Shown piece after piece: positions 35,601-47,600 of a DNA stretch of 64,000 bases. The notes under the pieces are model-generated. The model searched no databases. It was not told where the DNA came from and worked only from the letters and a program-made list of their open reading frames with translations. The stretch is from Bactrocera neohumeralis (taxonomy: Eukaryota > Arthropoda > Insecta > Diptera > Tephritidae). The DNA lies in assembly GCF_024586455.1 (NCBI RefSeq), contig NC_065923.1, positions 37,186,370-37,250,369 on the forward strand, given 5' to 3'. Position 1 is the stretch's first letter, and each line of letters opens with the position of its first letter. A program made the translations under genes and the position numbers.

Positions 35601-38600
35601 AGATTGTAGATTCTGCAGGTCTGTGCCCCACTGATAAGGTCTAATCAGTTTGTTCACGGTGAGCTTTAGTCACTTCACACATTACGCTGGATAGAACCTT
35701 ATATGCAAGTATGGAGGGGCTTATCTCAAAGTAGTCGCCGCAGATTATGGGGTCTCCTGTTTTGCGTATTGGACAAAGCACACTTAAATTCCAATCATCG
35801 GGCATGCTTTAGTCTGACTATATTTTACAAATACATGCTCCTTATTACATAGTTCTTCGCCGCCGTATTTGAATAGCTCGGCCAGCAACACATCGGCCGT
35901 TGCCACTTTGTTTTTCTTCAGGCGGATGATTGCTATTCGAACTTCATCATAGTCGGGTAATGGAACATCTATTCCATCGTCATCGATTGGGTAATCGGGT
36001 TCACCATCTCCAGGTGTTATGCTTTCACTGCCAGTCAGCAGGCTGGAGAAGTGTTCACTCCATAATTTCGGTATGCTCTGGGCATCACTCAAGAGATCAC
36101 CTCTGGAGGTTCTGCAAGACTAGCCTCCGGTGTTGAAATCTTCTGTAAGTCACCGCATTTTTTCGTAGAATTTTCGAGCATTACCCCTGTCCGCCAGCTT
36201 GTCAAGTCGTAGGACTCTACTATGCCAAATTAGGCTGATTGTGAGAACTGTGAGGTATATGACAATGGAACGGATCTGAGTAGTATCAAATTGGTCGAAC
36301 AAGGCTATACGGCGTCATCAACCGTATTATCAAAATTTGGCTCCGTGTTTTGAGTCCGATGAAAATTTTATCATTTATTTTAGGAAGCAAGAAAATTTAT
36401 TTTTTTACATGAGTTGAAGAAAGTGGAAAATCGCAAGGTCGGTTGTAATCGTTAATGCTGAAAAATAAATTGGTAATATTTTAAAAATTTTCGTTTTTCT
36501 TTTGCGGGCTAAATAATTATTGGACCACCCTGGTACATACGCGCTTCTCATAATTCTGTTGTAATACGGTTATCTTTTATGACGACAGGTACAATATCTT
36601 TGTTTGTGGTGTGCTTGCTGGAGCATGTGTACTTTTGGCGTTTGGCCATAAAGTGGCCATTTATCATGCGAGCCTGGCGCCGCACAGAAGAGATATTCCT
36701 GCGACCGCCCTATCGTATATATGCGACATATAATATGAAGGCACGCATTTACGCATTAACCTGTCTGGTTATGTTCAGTGCCATGGGTAGGTACAGTGAT
36801 GGCGAGGAAAAAGTTTCCGCCAAAATAAAATAAGTTCTATTCAGAGGTGAAATACGTTTATGTGTGTTTTGGCTTTTATTTCAGTGGAGCACAGTTTCCT
36901 TGTGTTTAATTCATTTCATAAAAGCAATTTAGAACGCACGCAATGCAAATACAATATCACCTTCTGGGAAAGTCTCTACAGACGGGAAAGGCCACACTTA
37001 AGCAAAGTTGTACCTTTTAACTTTTGGTATTTGCCTGTGGTGGAGGTGAGTTCAATTGCAGTTATAACTAAAATTGTAGTGTGTTGTCTAATTTATCTAA
37101 AGTGTTTATAATATTTACCAAGTTTCTAACGGTATAATCGAACTTTTATCATTCACAGTGGATTAATTTAACCTTGGCTTACCCCAGGTCATTTACTGAT
37201 GCCTTCATCATTTGTGTAAGTGTGGGGTTGGCATCACGTTTTCATCAACTTTATCTACGAATCGAATCTGTGCATAACAAGGTAAATACTGAGCGAAAAT
37301 GAATATGATATATCTAGTCTCGATAAAAATAATTGCTTGGCACAACAGTAAAAGCATTGTGAGTACGCAGGGAATTACCAGTTAGTTCTCATAGTGCTAA
37401 ATATTTTGATATGCAGACCAAGCCAATAAACACAAGAAAACAAGTTAACTTTTGTCGCACCAAAGCTACATATATCGCTCAGAAATACTTAAGTTTCCGT
37501 ACAAGAACTTGTTTTTGATCGGACAAATTGGATGATAACTACGCTCACTTCTCATATAACAGTTATGTTGAAAACTGTTAAGAGTCATTACAACCCACTA
37601 AATAAATACGCCAGAAGAAGCAAATTTCATATTCGGAATGGTAACGAAGGCACTTAACGTAAGTATTAGACAAAGAGCGTGGTAGCACCTACTTTTTGAT
37701 GAAATTTAACATTTTAAGAACGACTCGACCTATATTAACAAAAATTTATGTACAATACTACCAAAATATTCTTATATTAGATCGTGAAAGTGAGCGAAAT
37801 CGGACTAAAACCACACTTACTTCCCATTTAACACAATTTTAAACATCAACATCAGGAGATGGCAAACCCGATTCTCCCATCGATGACGATGGAGCAGACG
37901 ATCCACTATGTCTGAATTTGGTATCCCCGCAAAACTAATATGGTTGTGTAAACTAACGTTGAGCAATACCAAAAGCTCCATCAGGCTCGGGAAGGACCTC
38001 TCCGAGCCGTTCAATACCAAACGAGGTTTCAGAAAAGGCGACTCCCTATCGTGCGTGTTGCAGATCTGAATAGAGAAGGTACAGCCTTCTACAAAGGTTC
38101 CTTTTGACATCGATATCATTGGCCATATCAACCGCGCCGGTAGTTCTACTTTCCCCAGAATGGATAAGGAAGCGAAGCAAATGGGAAAGACAAATATCTC
38201 CTGTCATCAAACAAACAGTTGTCACACCAGCGACTGGGCTCCCACGTCACTGTTGACAGTCATAACTTTTACGTCGTAGATAATATCATCTATCTTGGAA
38301 CCAGTATTAACAGCAACAATAATGTCAGCCTCGTGATCCAACGGAAAATAACTATTGCCAACAAGTGCTACTTCGGACTATTAGTAGAAATTGAAAAGTA
38401 CAGCCCTCTCTCGAGAAACAAAGACCAATATATGGTGCAGAGACATGGACCATGGACAATATTCAAGCGTTGTACCAAAGTGAAACGTGACACGATGAAA
38501 TGACTGTCAAGCAAACAGACCGATCCATCCGAAGTCTTTATATGGAAAACTTCACGAAATTTGACATTCATTACTAACCTACAAGTTTCGTAGAAATTGT

Positions 38601-39969
38601 TCAGATCGGACAAATAGAGTTGCCATAGAAACTAACCAAATCCTTGTATGCAAAACTTTTTGTTTTCATAAGACACAGTCATGAAATTTGGTATGGTTTA
38701 TTATTTAGGGTATTACTTCATTGTCCGAGCAAAGAGATTTAAAAACTGATCGATTAAAATCAGGATAAAGATGCACCTGTGAAGGGTATATAGCTTCGGT
38801 ATAGCCGAAGTTAACGTTTTTTTTTGTTTTTAGGCTTATTCAACAAAATTTCACATTCCCTTCTAGTAATAAGAATTCATCACGCTTCATTTCTCAATTA
38901 CTTTATTTTTAACAATTAACGGATTTTTTTCAATTATATATTGCAGGCCTTACCAATGCTTTTCTGGACCGAAGTACGTGAACATTTCCTTGAGTTGATA
39001 CATCTTATGCGTTTACTTAACGACAAAATAGCGCCGCTGATACTATTAGCATGCAGTAATAATATGTACTTTATCTGCTTTCAGCTGTTCAATAGTTTCC
39101 AGTGCGTAACTGTCAACCAGCATTATTTAGATAAACGTTGACTGTTTTTCTTTAATTTCTCATCCACAGAAATATCGGCGTTGACCTGATTGCTGTAACC
39201 GCTTTCTGGTATTCCTTGTTTTTCGCCATCTTTCGCACCATTCTTACACTTTTCATGGCCTCCTCTGTTAATGACTACAGCAAGCGGATATTGTGTACGC
39301 TGCGCAGCGTACCAAGCACGTCGTGGTGTGTGGAGGTGGGCATATGCGGTTAACACCACGCGTCATTTAAAATCACAATAAATGTCAATGTTTTTGCCAA
39401 TGTCACTTTTACTTTCTTTACACCATGATTCCATACCATTTGCGCTATATTGTTATTGGTAAACTCACTCAATAATTCAACTTGGATAGTGTTATTCACA
39501 TCCATATATATATACATTTGTATGCTTATTCCAATAGGCACTTATGTGTGTTTGTGTAAATGAATGTTTGTGTGCATTAGTTTGGCCCTCTGTTTGGCAT
39601 TTATTCGCTTTTCCCTAATCTTTTTCAGGCCCAACGGTTCAGCGAGCAGTTGGCTTTCGACTTAACAGCTTGGTCTGGCTGCGGTTTCTTCTTCATTACG
39701 CGACAACTAATTTTGGCGGCAAGTCAATATATAATTCTTGTCTTTATCTTTGTCTGTATGCGCAACCTTTGTCCTTTCACCGACTGAAATATACGATAAA
39801 TATAATATAAGTGTGTTGTAATATAATTTCTTTCCCGTTTTCTTGCCTGCAGATGGCCGGCACAATCTTTACCTATGAGGTGATGGTTACTGATGTCATC
39901 AACAAGGGCTCCATTCAGCAAGTTACGAGCTATTGCAGGCCGATTGAGTACGAAGCTGAAAATGAGTGA
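32666..39969 (+). CDS. Sugar gustatory receptor of the Gr64 group (second)
   Basis: Seven-transmembrane sugar-clade taste receptor, 416 aa. Nine exons: 32666-32714, 34061-34252, 36589-36786, 36885-37045, 37159-37281, 38947-39101, 39170-39335, 39629-39718, 39853-39969. Exon 1 is only 49 bases (ATG at 32666, ending FHNCVSK) and is assigned by phase and by the FH..xS motif shared with relatives; it is the least certain exon. Hallmarks are ISQFFGLLPVSN, SVGLASRFHQLYLRIESVHN, LACSNNMYFICFQLFNSFQ and RSVPSTSWCVE. Intron 8 starts with GC, not GT (GCG|GCAAGT). The usual C-terminal TYxxxxxQF reads TYEVMVTDV. By order it may correspond to Gr64b, but I cannot fix orthology. Introns 1, 2 and 5 carry TE remnants. 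Confidence 0.87.
33010..33180 (+). repeat. Dispersed CTTCGGCTG repeat, truncated
   Basis: Begins acaagaaagtaaacttcggctgtaa and continues with ggtcggtcagtttgagtgcc and tgatccgatatgaa. It is a single short copy of the family that forms the tandem array at 49495-50150. In intron 1 of the second receptor gene. Confidence 0.55.
33270..33960 (-). mobile_element. M1 mariner-like remnant
   Basis: In intron 1 of the second receptor gene. The plus strand shows the complement of M1 text at the same spacing as 52440-53000 (for example tggtaactggcgaatgacac, acgtgatg-type and caccggcatcatttttgaag blocks). Badly degraded. Confidence 0.7.
34900..36260 (-). mobile_element. RTE-like LINE fragment (linker to C-terminus)
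   Basis: In intron 2 of the second receptor gene. Minus strand from 36100: LSDAQSIPKLWSEHFSSLL, DYDEVRIAIIRLKKNK and LLAELFKYGGEEL; then from 35470 MSEFGISTKLIWLCKLTLSN and NFFNLLLEKIIRTAELIEKV; then the C-terminal region from about 35160. Frame changes separate the parts. The region from 34260 to 34900 shows nothing recognised. Confidence 0.75.
37840..38520 (+). mobile_element. RTE-like LINE fragment (reverse transcriptase end)
   Basis: In intron 5 of the second receptor gene. The plus strand reads MSEFGIPAKLIWLCKLTLSN at about 37909, KDLSEPFNTKRGFRKGDSLS, then IGHINRAGSSTF and a degraded C-terminal part. Shares the LTLSNTKSS block with 9600-10560 and 34900-36260. Confidence 0.75.
38740..38836 (-). 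repeat. Dispersed CTTCGGCTG repeat end
   Basis: Contains gtgaagggtatatagcttcg and gccgaagttaacg followed by a T tract, the reverse complement of the start seen at 33010 and 49495. In intron 5 of the second receptor gene. Confidence 0.55.
39719..39724 (+). promoter_or_regulatory. GC-type splice donor (GCAAGT)
   Basis: The eighth intron of the second receptor gene starts GCAAGT, the consensus for rare GC-AG introns. The paralogues have GTGAGT (26486) and GTAAGT (54211) at the same place. The acceptor at 39851-39852 is a normal AG. Confidence 0.8.
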
Positions 39970-40030
39970 ACTTAAATGAACTGCGTATTGATTAGATATA
40001 ACGAGAGCATATGTAAAAAATAATGCGAGA

Positions 40031-40050
40031 AATAAAGTGAAACAAATAAA
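40031..40050 (+). terminator. Polyadenylation signals for the second receptor gene
   Basis: Two AATAAA hexamers (40031-40036 and 40045-40050), 62 and 76 bases past the stop codon at 39967-39969. Confidence 0.6.
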
Positions 40051-40319
40051 GAATTGTAAAGGAAGTTTTTATAGAAATGTCCCTTGTAGAATTCTTCTTA
40101 ACGTCAAAATTACCATCTGAATCCATGAAGAAGTCCGCAAAATGATTATTATTATATAAAGCCTTGAGCCCGAAATCAAAACTAAAAATATATGCACTAA
40201 GTTCCATTAAGACATCTTCCTTACTGACTGATAGACTGATAGAGTCAAGATACAGGGTTTGTCTGGAAAGTAAGAGTACTGAGTCGATTTAAAAAAAAAT
40301 TATTGAACCAATCGTTACA

Positions 40320-40720
40320 ATTCTTTAAAAACTTTCAAAATAGGCTCCTTCTGGGTCGATATAGCGCTGCCAGCGCGATTTCCAAGCATTGAAGACGTCA
40401 TGGAAGGCATTCTTTGGAATAGCCTTGAGAGCCGAGGTGAATGCTCCTTGGATACCCTCGGTCGTCTCAAAATGCTTGCTCTTCATCGGCCTTTTCGGGA
40501 TCAAACACAAAGATCCATGACTCGTCACTTTCACATATGTTAAAATTTTCTTGTCACATCTAGTCATCTTGTCGTCAGTGAGCACTTTTGGGACCATCTT
40601 CGCGCACACCTTGCGCATAGCGCTTCGTCTCAATGTCATAAACCATAGATTTTGATACATTTAACATCTGGTCAAGAATACTTAGTCGACAACCTGAGTT
40701 CAAAACTTTGCGCACACGAG
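40320..40720 (-). mobile_element. Mariner-like remnant (SETMAR-type C-terminus)
   Basis: The minus strand ends with LKAIPKNAFHDVFNAWKSRW and then QRYIDPEGAYFESF, the typical C-terminus of a mariner transposase. An N-terminal or middle part is recognisable to about 40660. Only one coding frame survives (111 codons). Confidence 0.7.
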
Positions 40721-40999
40721 TCACATTGTCGGTGTTTGTCGAAGTCGCAGGTCACCCAGCACGGTCTTCATCAGCGACCTCTTTCCGTCTTTTCAAAAAG
40801 CCCTGGTGTCATCGGAACACACCACTTCTTGTTAAAGCAACACCTGGGTAAGTCTTCTTGATTATATCAAACGTCTCTGTCGCAAATTTACTGACTTTCA
40901 CACAGAATTTAATCGGTTTTTTCGGTCAAAAGTCAGCAATAGATACTGGGGTCAATATATTCGGTACCTAGGGGCTATTCGGAAAATGCAAAAGAACAG

Positions 41000-41505
41000 C
41001 TGGTACGATGAGGAGTGCCGTGTTGCAGCGGATAGAAAGCAGACTGCCTATCTCGCAACTAAACAATCGACTACAATACGTGCGGGATGGGATAGATACC
41101 GAGAGTGAAGAGGGAACGCATTTACATACAAAACAGAGAGAGGCGAAATGCGTGATTATGAAGATCTTGATAAGCTGGCCGACAGGGGTGATGCTCGAAA
41201 GTTATACGAAAAGATGCGGCGACTAAAAGAAGGTTTCAAGACCGGAGCATACTCTTGTAGAACTCCCAGAGGTGATCTAGTGACTGATGCCCAAAGCATA
41301 CTAAAATTACGGAGGGAACGCTTCTCCAGCCTGCTGAATGTTAGTGAAAGTATAACGCCAGGAGAAAGCGAACCTGATTCCCCAATCGATGACGATGGAG
41401 CAGGCGTTTCATTCTCCGACCATGAAGAAGTTCGAATAGCAATTACTCGTCTGAAGAACAACAAAGCGGCTAAAGGGACTTATCGTCAACGGATTTGGTA
41501 ATTGA
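41000..41505 (+). mobile_element. RTE-like LINE linker fragment
   Basis: The plus strand reads MRDYEDLDKLADRGDARKLY, RTPRGDLVTDAQSILKLRRE, ESITPGESEPDSPIDDDG and EEVRIAITRLKNNKAAKG, the segment between endonuclease and reverse transcriptase. The longest open stretch is 117 codons. Confidence 0.75.
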
Positions 41506-41910
41506 AGATTAAGTGGTTTAAGAGATATGTACATTAAACCAATTTGGCAGGGCCATACTCACTTGAAAATTAGCCCACAGGTGGCCCTGGCTACTATGAT
41601 CCCCTTTGCCAAATTACATTTCTATATTTTAATTTAGTACTTAGTTATGGCCTTTTATGCGTTTTCAATTAATGGAGTTTTGTGGGCGTTGCAGTGTATG
41701 CGAACTCCGCCTTAATTTTTTGTATCAAGTTTCATTAAGTTATCTCTATTTTTACTTAAGCTACATCTTGCACAGATAGACGGACGGACAAACGGACAGA
41801 CAAACAGTCACTTTCATCCTCTCGTCATCCTGATCATTTATATATATATAAACCCCATATCTATATTGGTGAAGGTAAGGTGAACAAAACTACCCTGCTA
41901 CCCGCGTTCA
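41505..41910 (+). repeat. Dispersed repeat with GACGGACGGACA motif
   Basis: Contains tagacggacggacaaacgga, ctcgtcatcctgatcattta, a short TA run, ccccatatctatattgg and ggtgaacaaaact. Its 3' portion matches 18060-18185. The order of blocks is one I associate with tephritid repeats (inference). Confidence 0.6.
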
Positions 41911-42549
41911 TATTCCACACATTTTAGAATCGACGATATAGATGGATGTAGTATCATCCTCTCCTACTAAACCTCTTCTTCATTCACGTCTACAGGGTAT
42001 TCTCACTTGGAAGCAATTATTGAAATCCAACCTGCGAAGGTATAATCCGATTTAAATATCTGGATTAGTTTTGAGCTGGGTTAGAATCGCAGTATCCAAA
42101 ACCTTACATATTCTAATCACTTATCGTCGTAATTTTTGAAGCAGAAAAAGTTGCTACTTACCATATGAAAACGTATATGGTTATTTGACGCAGGAACATG
42201 CCAAGAGTTTCAGTCGGACAAGACTTAATTGTCTCGACAACCCCTGCATAGAGAAACCAGAGTCAAATAAAAGTGCATTTTAAAAAGTTATACTTAATTT
42301 GAATCAATGACTAACATATGGTACATAATTGCAGAATTGTTGTAGTTTAGGTTACATGGATGGCTTTTAATCTCGGTAAGGTGCTTGCTGGTTTCTGGGA
42401 CGAAGGAAGGTATTTTATCATTATTTCATGGGATTATTTGGTAATAAATTGAATTTCGATTTAAAAATTTGAAAGAATGTTTATTATAGTGTATACTATT
42501 CGATAAAAAATCGATTTTTCTAAAATTTCACACTGAGACGTCCCCTTAA

Positions 42550-42800
42550 TCTTCAAACGATCCAATATCGCTATGTAAAAGTCGCTGTTGATGGTCCTTC
42601 CTTTTCAAGGTTGTCAAGAAAAATTATTCTACGCCGATCCCAAAATACAAATGCCATAAGCTTGCCAGTGGACTGTTGCAATTTCCGATGCCTTGGAATA
42701 GGTTCATCGTGTGCAGTCCACTCGGATGACTGGGACATGGACTTCGCTGTGTAATGATGGAGCCATTTTTCATCCATTGTCACTTATCGACGCAAAAACT
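42550..42800 (-). mobile_element. Mauritiana-like mariner fragment
   Basis: Minus strand: MTMDEKWLHHYTAKSMSQSS, then GKLMAFVFWDRRRIIFLDNL, the first catalytic Asp region of a mariner transposase. Just 70 codons are open; both ends are lost. Confidence 0.8.
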
Positions 42801-43019
42801 CGGGTTTTTACGATTGATCATCCCCAAACACTGCGTTCACTGTCTTCGGTACTCATTTCACCACTTTAACTATTATACATCCAATAAATAAACATAAAAA
42901 AATCATTTTGTATTCGTCATGAATGTATTTATTTAATCAGTGATTTTTCGGAGCGTCACACTGAGACGATCCCTTAAATCGTCGAAAAACGACCACATTT
43001 GAAGGAAAGAAAGTAGTGT

Positions 43020-43260
43020 TTTCCCCGACAATACACGGTGTCACAGATCATAGAAACGATGGCAAAAATCTATGAATTGTGTAGCAAATTGCTGCCGCAT
43101 CAATCGTATTCTTCAGATCTGGCCGCCAGCGACTATATCCAGTTCTCAGACCTCAAAAGAATGTGCTCTGGAAAGAAATTTTCATCGAATGAAGAGGTGT
43201 TTGCCCAAACTGAGGCCTACTATATTTTGAAGTAAAGGCCAAAGAAAAGTTGGAGGGATA
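43020..43260 (+). mobile_element. Mauritiana-like mariner C-terminal fragment
   Basis: Plus strand: LLPHQSYSSDLAASDYIQFS (normally PYSPDLAPSDYFLF), then GKKFSSNEEVFAQTEAYY. It may be the other half of the element at 42550-42800, but it lies in the opposite orientation. Confidence 0.75.
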
Positions 43261-44500
43261 TACTTTTAAGAATTCAAGTTTGCCAAAATTTTATTTTATT
43301 ATGGTAGGCCGGGGACTTTTCAATTAACCAGTTACATTAAAAATTGGGCTTCTGCAAATTTCACCAATCCGTATAAATGCCTTTTAGGTAGCCTCAAATT
43401 CTCCAAGTAATACAAAGTACAATTTTAATGAGGAACTGTAACCATCTTTTAATTCACTTAATTGCAAGTTTAATAAATCACGGATTTTAAGTTCACCGAT
43501 ATTTGCCATTATTCTGTTTGATGTAAATACCTGTAAATTCCATAAATTTCTGTTTGTGTGAACAATACGTATTCTCCATCTGCTCCAATATTTTGTATGA
43601 CCTCTATTACAACTTTGAAGTTTATTGCTGCTCAGAGAGCGAAAATTTACAAATTATTTGTTGCCATGACAATTGCCATTTTAATTAACATTTAAGTATT
43701 AAAATCAATTAAAACGGCCCCATTTGATCTTGACCACCTCCTTCATAGCCGCATAACTTCCAACACGTACTTTGAAAAGTTGGGCAGACGCAATGTGCTA
43801 CATATGTATGGCTTCGTGTTGCTCATTCGATGTGTTGCACAAATTTGATTGTTACATTCTAGCGTGAGCATTGCATGACTTCGAGCTATGCTACGTGTCT
43901 GCGGCATAAATTGGCTTCTTGCAATAACAAAAACAACTTAGGTGGCGTTTTATGAATGAACGACTGCCGACTGAGCTGAAAGCTGAACATTTCTGGAATT
44001 CGGCAGCAATTTTGCCTGGACTTTTGTTGTTTACCACATTCATGTTTATTTGTTTACATCCAAACTGAGGCATTAATTGTTTTGCCATTTTTGGAGTTTC
44101 AATTTCAATTCTATTCATGACATTTCAATTCTAAATACTAAGAATTTTAGTGAGACCGACATTATTGTGGTCATGTGTCCTTAATTTGAGCTTCATAGCC
44201 AGCTTATAGATTGGATGCACTTGCGGTTATTGTGTATCAATTAAATTGCATTACATCTATTGGTTTATTTTGGCTAAACGAAATGGACTAAAAATGTAAT
44301 TAAAGCATCTTTAAATGAAATTAATCAAATAGAAAAAATAAAGCTAGTCGAAGAAAGAACTGGTTAACAACTGAAGTATTTAAAAAATGATATATAATAA
44401 ATTAAGATATACATATTAAGATTTTTAAGGTAAAAAACCACTGTTTTGCGAATTTATTTCTTAATTGAGTAATTTTATTCGGATCATCTGTATATTATTG
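43260..44500. other. Spacer, nothing recognised
   Basis: AT-rich, with no convincing ORF, repeat or RNA gene seen. A 75-codon minus ORF at 43891-44118 has no recognisable features. Confidence 0.4.
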
Positions 44501-44504
44501 AGCA

Positions 44505-45003
44505 TATTTTTGACAAATTAGGGTAATTTTTTCATACAGAAATATTGAAGCATAAGTCGGTAACAGAGCTTCTCCCAGAACGTCTTGAGAAAAAAACACT
44601 TTGCGGTGTTCACCATAACACTGCTGGAAATTAACCGAAAATAAAAAAGCAAGAAAAATTAGTCAAATTATGATCAAATCCTCCCCACATCGTGCTCTGA
44701 TAATTTTGTTTTTTATTTAAAAATTTTTGGCGGCCATATTTAAAGTGAAAATTGTTACTTTCCATAAAAAAAATTTCGCCAGTTTGTGGGTGGAAAACGC
44801 CCTTACTGTAAAAAAATTACTAAACGACATATTTCAATATTTTTACATATGTCAAAAACGTGTACAAAGTTTGAAATGCGTCGGTCAAGTAGTTTTGAAA
44901 TGACAGTGAACACGGACTTTGAAAAGGTAGTTTTGAGGAAGACGCGACCAAAATTTATAAACTAAAAAGTGACAAAAAAAATTACCCTATCTTGTCAAAA
45001 GAG
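44505..45003. mobile_element. Inverted-repeat element related to the one at 19.5 kb
   Basis: The left end ttttgacaaattagggtaatttttt and the complement of the right end (ttttgacaagatagggtaatttttt) form imperfect terminal inverted repeats. The interior shares blocks with the reverse complement of 19478-20086, such as cggtcaagtagtt and ttgaggaagacgcg against cggttgagtagtt and ttgagaaaaacgcg. No clear target duplication. Confidence 0.6.
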
Positions 45004-45589
45004 TGCTGGATAATATACAAAAGATCCAAACAAAATTACTCAATCCATATTTAAGAACAAAATTCGCAAAAAAAGTATTTTTTTTACCATGAAAACATTG
45101 CACCCTTAATGACTTGTTTTAAGCGAATTCAAAATAAATAAATTATTAACAAGTAAGAAATAGAGAGAGAAATTTTTTATGCAAATGGTCAAGGAAAATT
45201 TCGGGTCATCTCCCAAGTGAGAAAGTTCTGGACGGCACCATGATTAGAAAGCGTAGGTCAGCAACCAGCACTTGTGGTGTTGCAAAAGTCTTCTGGCCCA
45301 GGAGCGTTAAAGATCCATTGAATTGTTAGCCCCTTGCAAGTTTCACATTGCCGCAATAATAGGCGTTTTACTGGCAAAGAAGAAAATCAACATAGAATGG
45401 AGTCTATTGGGACTAGGAGCTGGACTGATTACGTTACTCAAGTACTCATGTTCGGACAAATGTTTTTTCGGAATTTTATAAAGATAACCATTACCTGAGG
45501 AACGTCCCCGATTGATATGTACGGTATGTACATTGTAACAAAAAAGTATCCGGAAATTCTTAATAAAAGGCAAAATATTTAATTATTCA

Positions 45590-46130
45590 TCAATATTTAT
45601 TTTGCCGCCTTCAAAGCTATCCCCATCAGATGTAATACACTTATGCCAACTATTTTTCCAGTCCTCAAAACACTTTGTCTCTTCGATCGACTGAAAACGG
45701 GTTCCACACAGCGGCAATGCAAGTGTGGTTTTTTTCTTTGAGTTCGGTCACAATCGTACTCTTTAAAAAAAATTCAGATTTATCTTAACGATTCGAGCAA
45801 GAACGCGTTTCTTACCCAAAATATTCAGAAATGTTGAGCTCTCTTGCTATCTTTCAAACACTTGGCTGATGATTTGCAAGCACCATATCTTTCACTTTTT
45901 TAATATTTTCATCAGTTGAAGACATCGAAGGTCGCCAGGACGACGCACGTCTTCAACGCTCTCTCGACCGCCTTGAACTCTGTGAACCAGTGTTTTGATG
46001 AAATTGAAACATCGTAAGCGTTTTCCAACATTCGCAAAGATTCCGCATACGAAATTTGGCCAGAAATACAGAATCAGAGACAAATTCTTTCTTCAATATT
46101 TTTATCCATTGAAAAAATTGCAACGCACTA
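45590..46130 (-). mobile_element. Internally deleted mariner-like element
   Basis: The minus strand starts near 46105 with a mariner N-terminus (EERICLRFCISGQISYAES-like text after a frame change) and soon runs into C-terminal-side sequence. The middle, with the catalytic residues, is absent. Closely related in plan to 55480-56140. Confidence 0.65.
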
Positions 46131-46419
46131 CAGAGTAGTACCGATTTAAGCAGCTGCTGTATACAAAGTGGTTGTCAGCTAGTGCTCACGTTTGGCATAG
46201 TAATTCAGGACAGTCCTACCAACTTATAAAAATACAATTTTTAAAATATTATTTACTCAAGGAATTTAACTGCAATTTCCGGGTGTTATTTTGTCACGAT
46301 GTATTGAGTGTATTGGGGCTAGAAGCAGTTCTTTGCTGATTGCGTTCCTAAACTATGTTCGGTCCTATGTTTTCTCGGAAAATTATGGAAATAACTCTTA
46401 CCTGACGAACTTCGATTGA

Positions 46420-46510
46420 TATATATATTACGATTGATATATATGTTACATAGTCTACTGGAAGTTCGAAAATATTTATATTAGTTATAGGGGGGCTAGA
46501 GAGGAATGAA
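46420..46510 (+). repeat. Dispersed repeat (TTAGGTATATGGGGGCC type)
   Basis: Contains ggaagttcgaaaatatttat, then attagttataggggggctag, close to the copies at 28795 and 63490. Confidence 0.55.
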
Positions 46511-46599
46511 ATTACATATGGGCAAAGGACCATAAAAAGCGATATCTTGAAATGTTATTGGTGTTGATCTTCCAGAGATAGACGAAATTATGACTTTCG

Positions 46600-47220
46600 T
46601 GACTGTAAAAGTGACGTATGGGCAAAGGACCATAAATCATCCGCAGAACCAGGATTTCGTACGCCAACGGTTGTACACTCTTATAGAAAACTTTACCTTA
46701 TTTTCCAGATCTGCACTGGATCTTTCGTGCTGTAAAAAGCAGCTTTAAAATCGACAAAGAGGTGGTGCATGTCAGTCTTCCTTTCACGGGCTAATCAGTT
46801 TGCTGATGGTGAGCTTCAGTCAGTTCACACACTACACTCGATAAGACCTTATTGACGATATTAAAGAGGGTTATCCCACGATAATTGGCGCAGATTGTGG
46901 GGTTCCCCTTTTTGTGGTTTGGGCAGAACACACTAAGGTGCCAATCATCGGACATGATTTGATTCGACCATATCTTACAAGGAACCACCTTGTTAGTTCT
47001 TCGCCACCGTATTTAAATAGCTCGGCCGGTAATACTTCGGCTATTGCTGCTTCGCTTTTCTTCAGGTGGGTAATTGCTATTCGAACTTCATCACAGTCGG
47101 GCAATGGAACATCTATTCCATCGTCAACGATTGGGGAATCAGTTTCGTCATCTCCAGATGTAACACTTTTACTGCCGTTCAGTAGACTGGAGAAATCTTC
47201 CCTTTCCAGTTGGTTTTAAT
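46600..47220 (-). mobile_element. RTE-like LINE fragment
   Basis: Minus strand from 47104: DCDEVRIAITHLKKSEAAIA, LPAELFKYGGEELTRWF, then in another frame CPNHKKGNPTICANYRGITL and FNIVNKVLSSVVCELTEAH. Linker plus start of the reverse transcriptase. Confidence 0.75.
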
Positions 47221-47329
47221 CCATTGCACTTTAATTGCGCTGCATTATATGGATAAATCCAGTACTATTGTAAAAGTAAATGTCTCATCCGTGTCTGGTT
47301 TGATACCAAAGCAATGCTGTAACGATACC

Positions 47330-47600
47330 CCAATCTCCATGTTCGCCAGACATTGCTTCCGGTGACTTTTTCCTACTTCAAAAAATAAAAAGATCGTTAA
47401 AGGGCCGTCGTTTCAAAAGATTGAAGAAAGGCTGTGCCATAAAGTTTGAAGAAATGTTTCGACGATTGGAAGGCGACAATAATAATATAGGCAAATGGAT
47501 AAATATATTTTCTTTTCTGTTATTTTTTAAACCCACCTATACAGCAAATGTAAATTATAACCCGATTTCGCTGATTTTCAAATTTCTGAACTGCACTTTA
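47330..47600 (+). mobile_element. Mariner-like C-terminal remnant
   Basis: Weak plus-strand match to the last part of mariner transposase (FFLFQKIKRSLKGRRF-like text at about 47365-47420, then a stretch resembling KKSFEKCFDDW). Strongly diverged. Confidence 0.4.
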
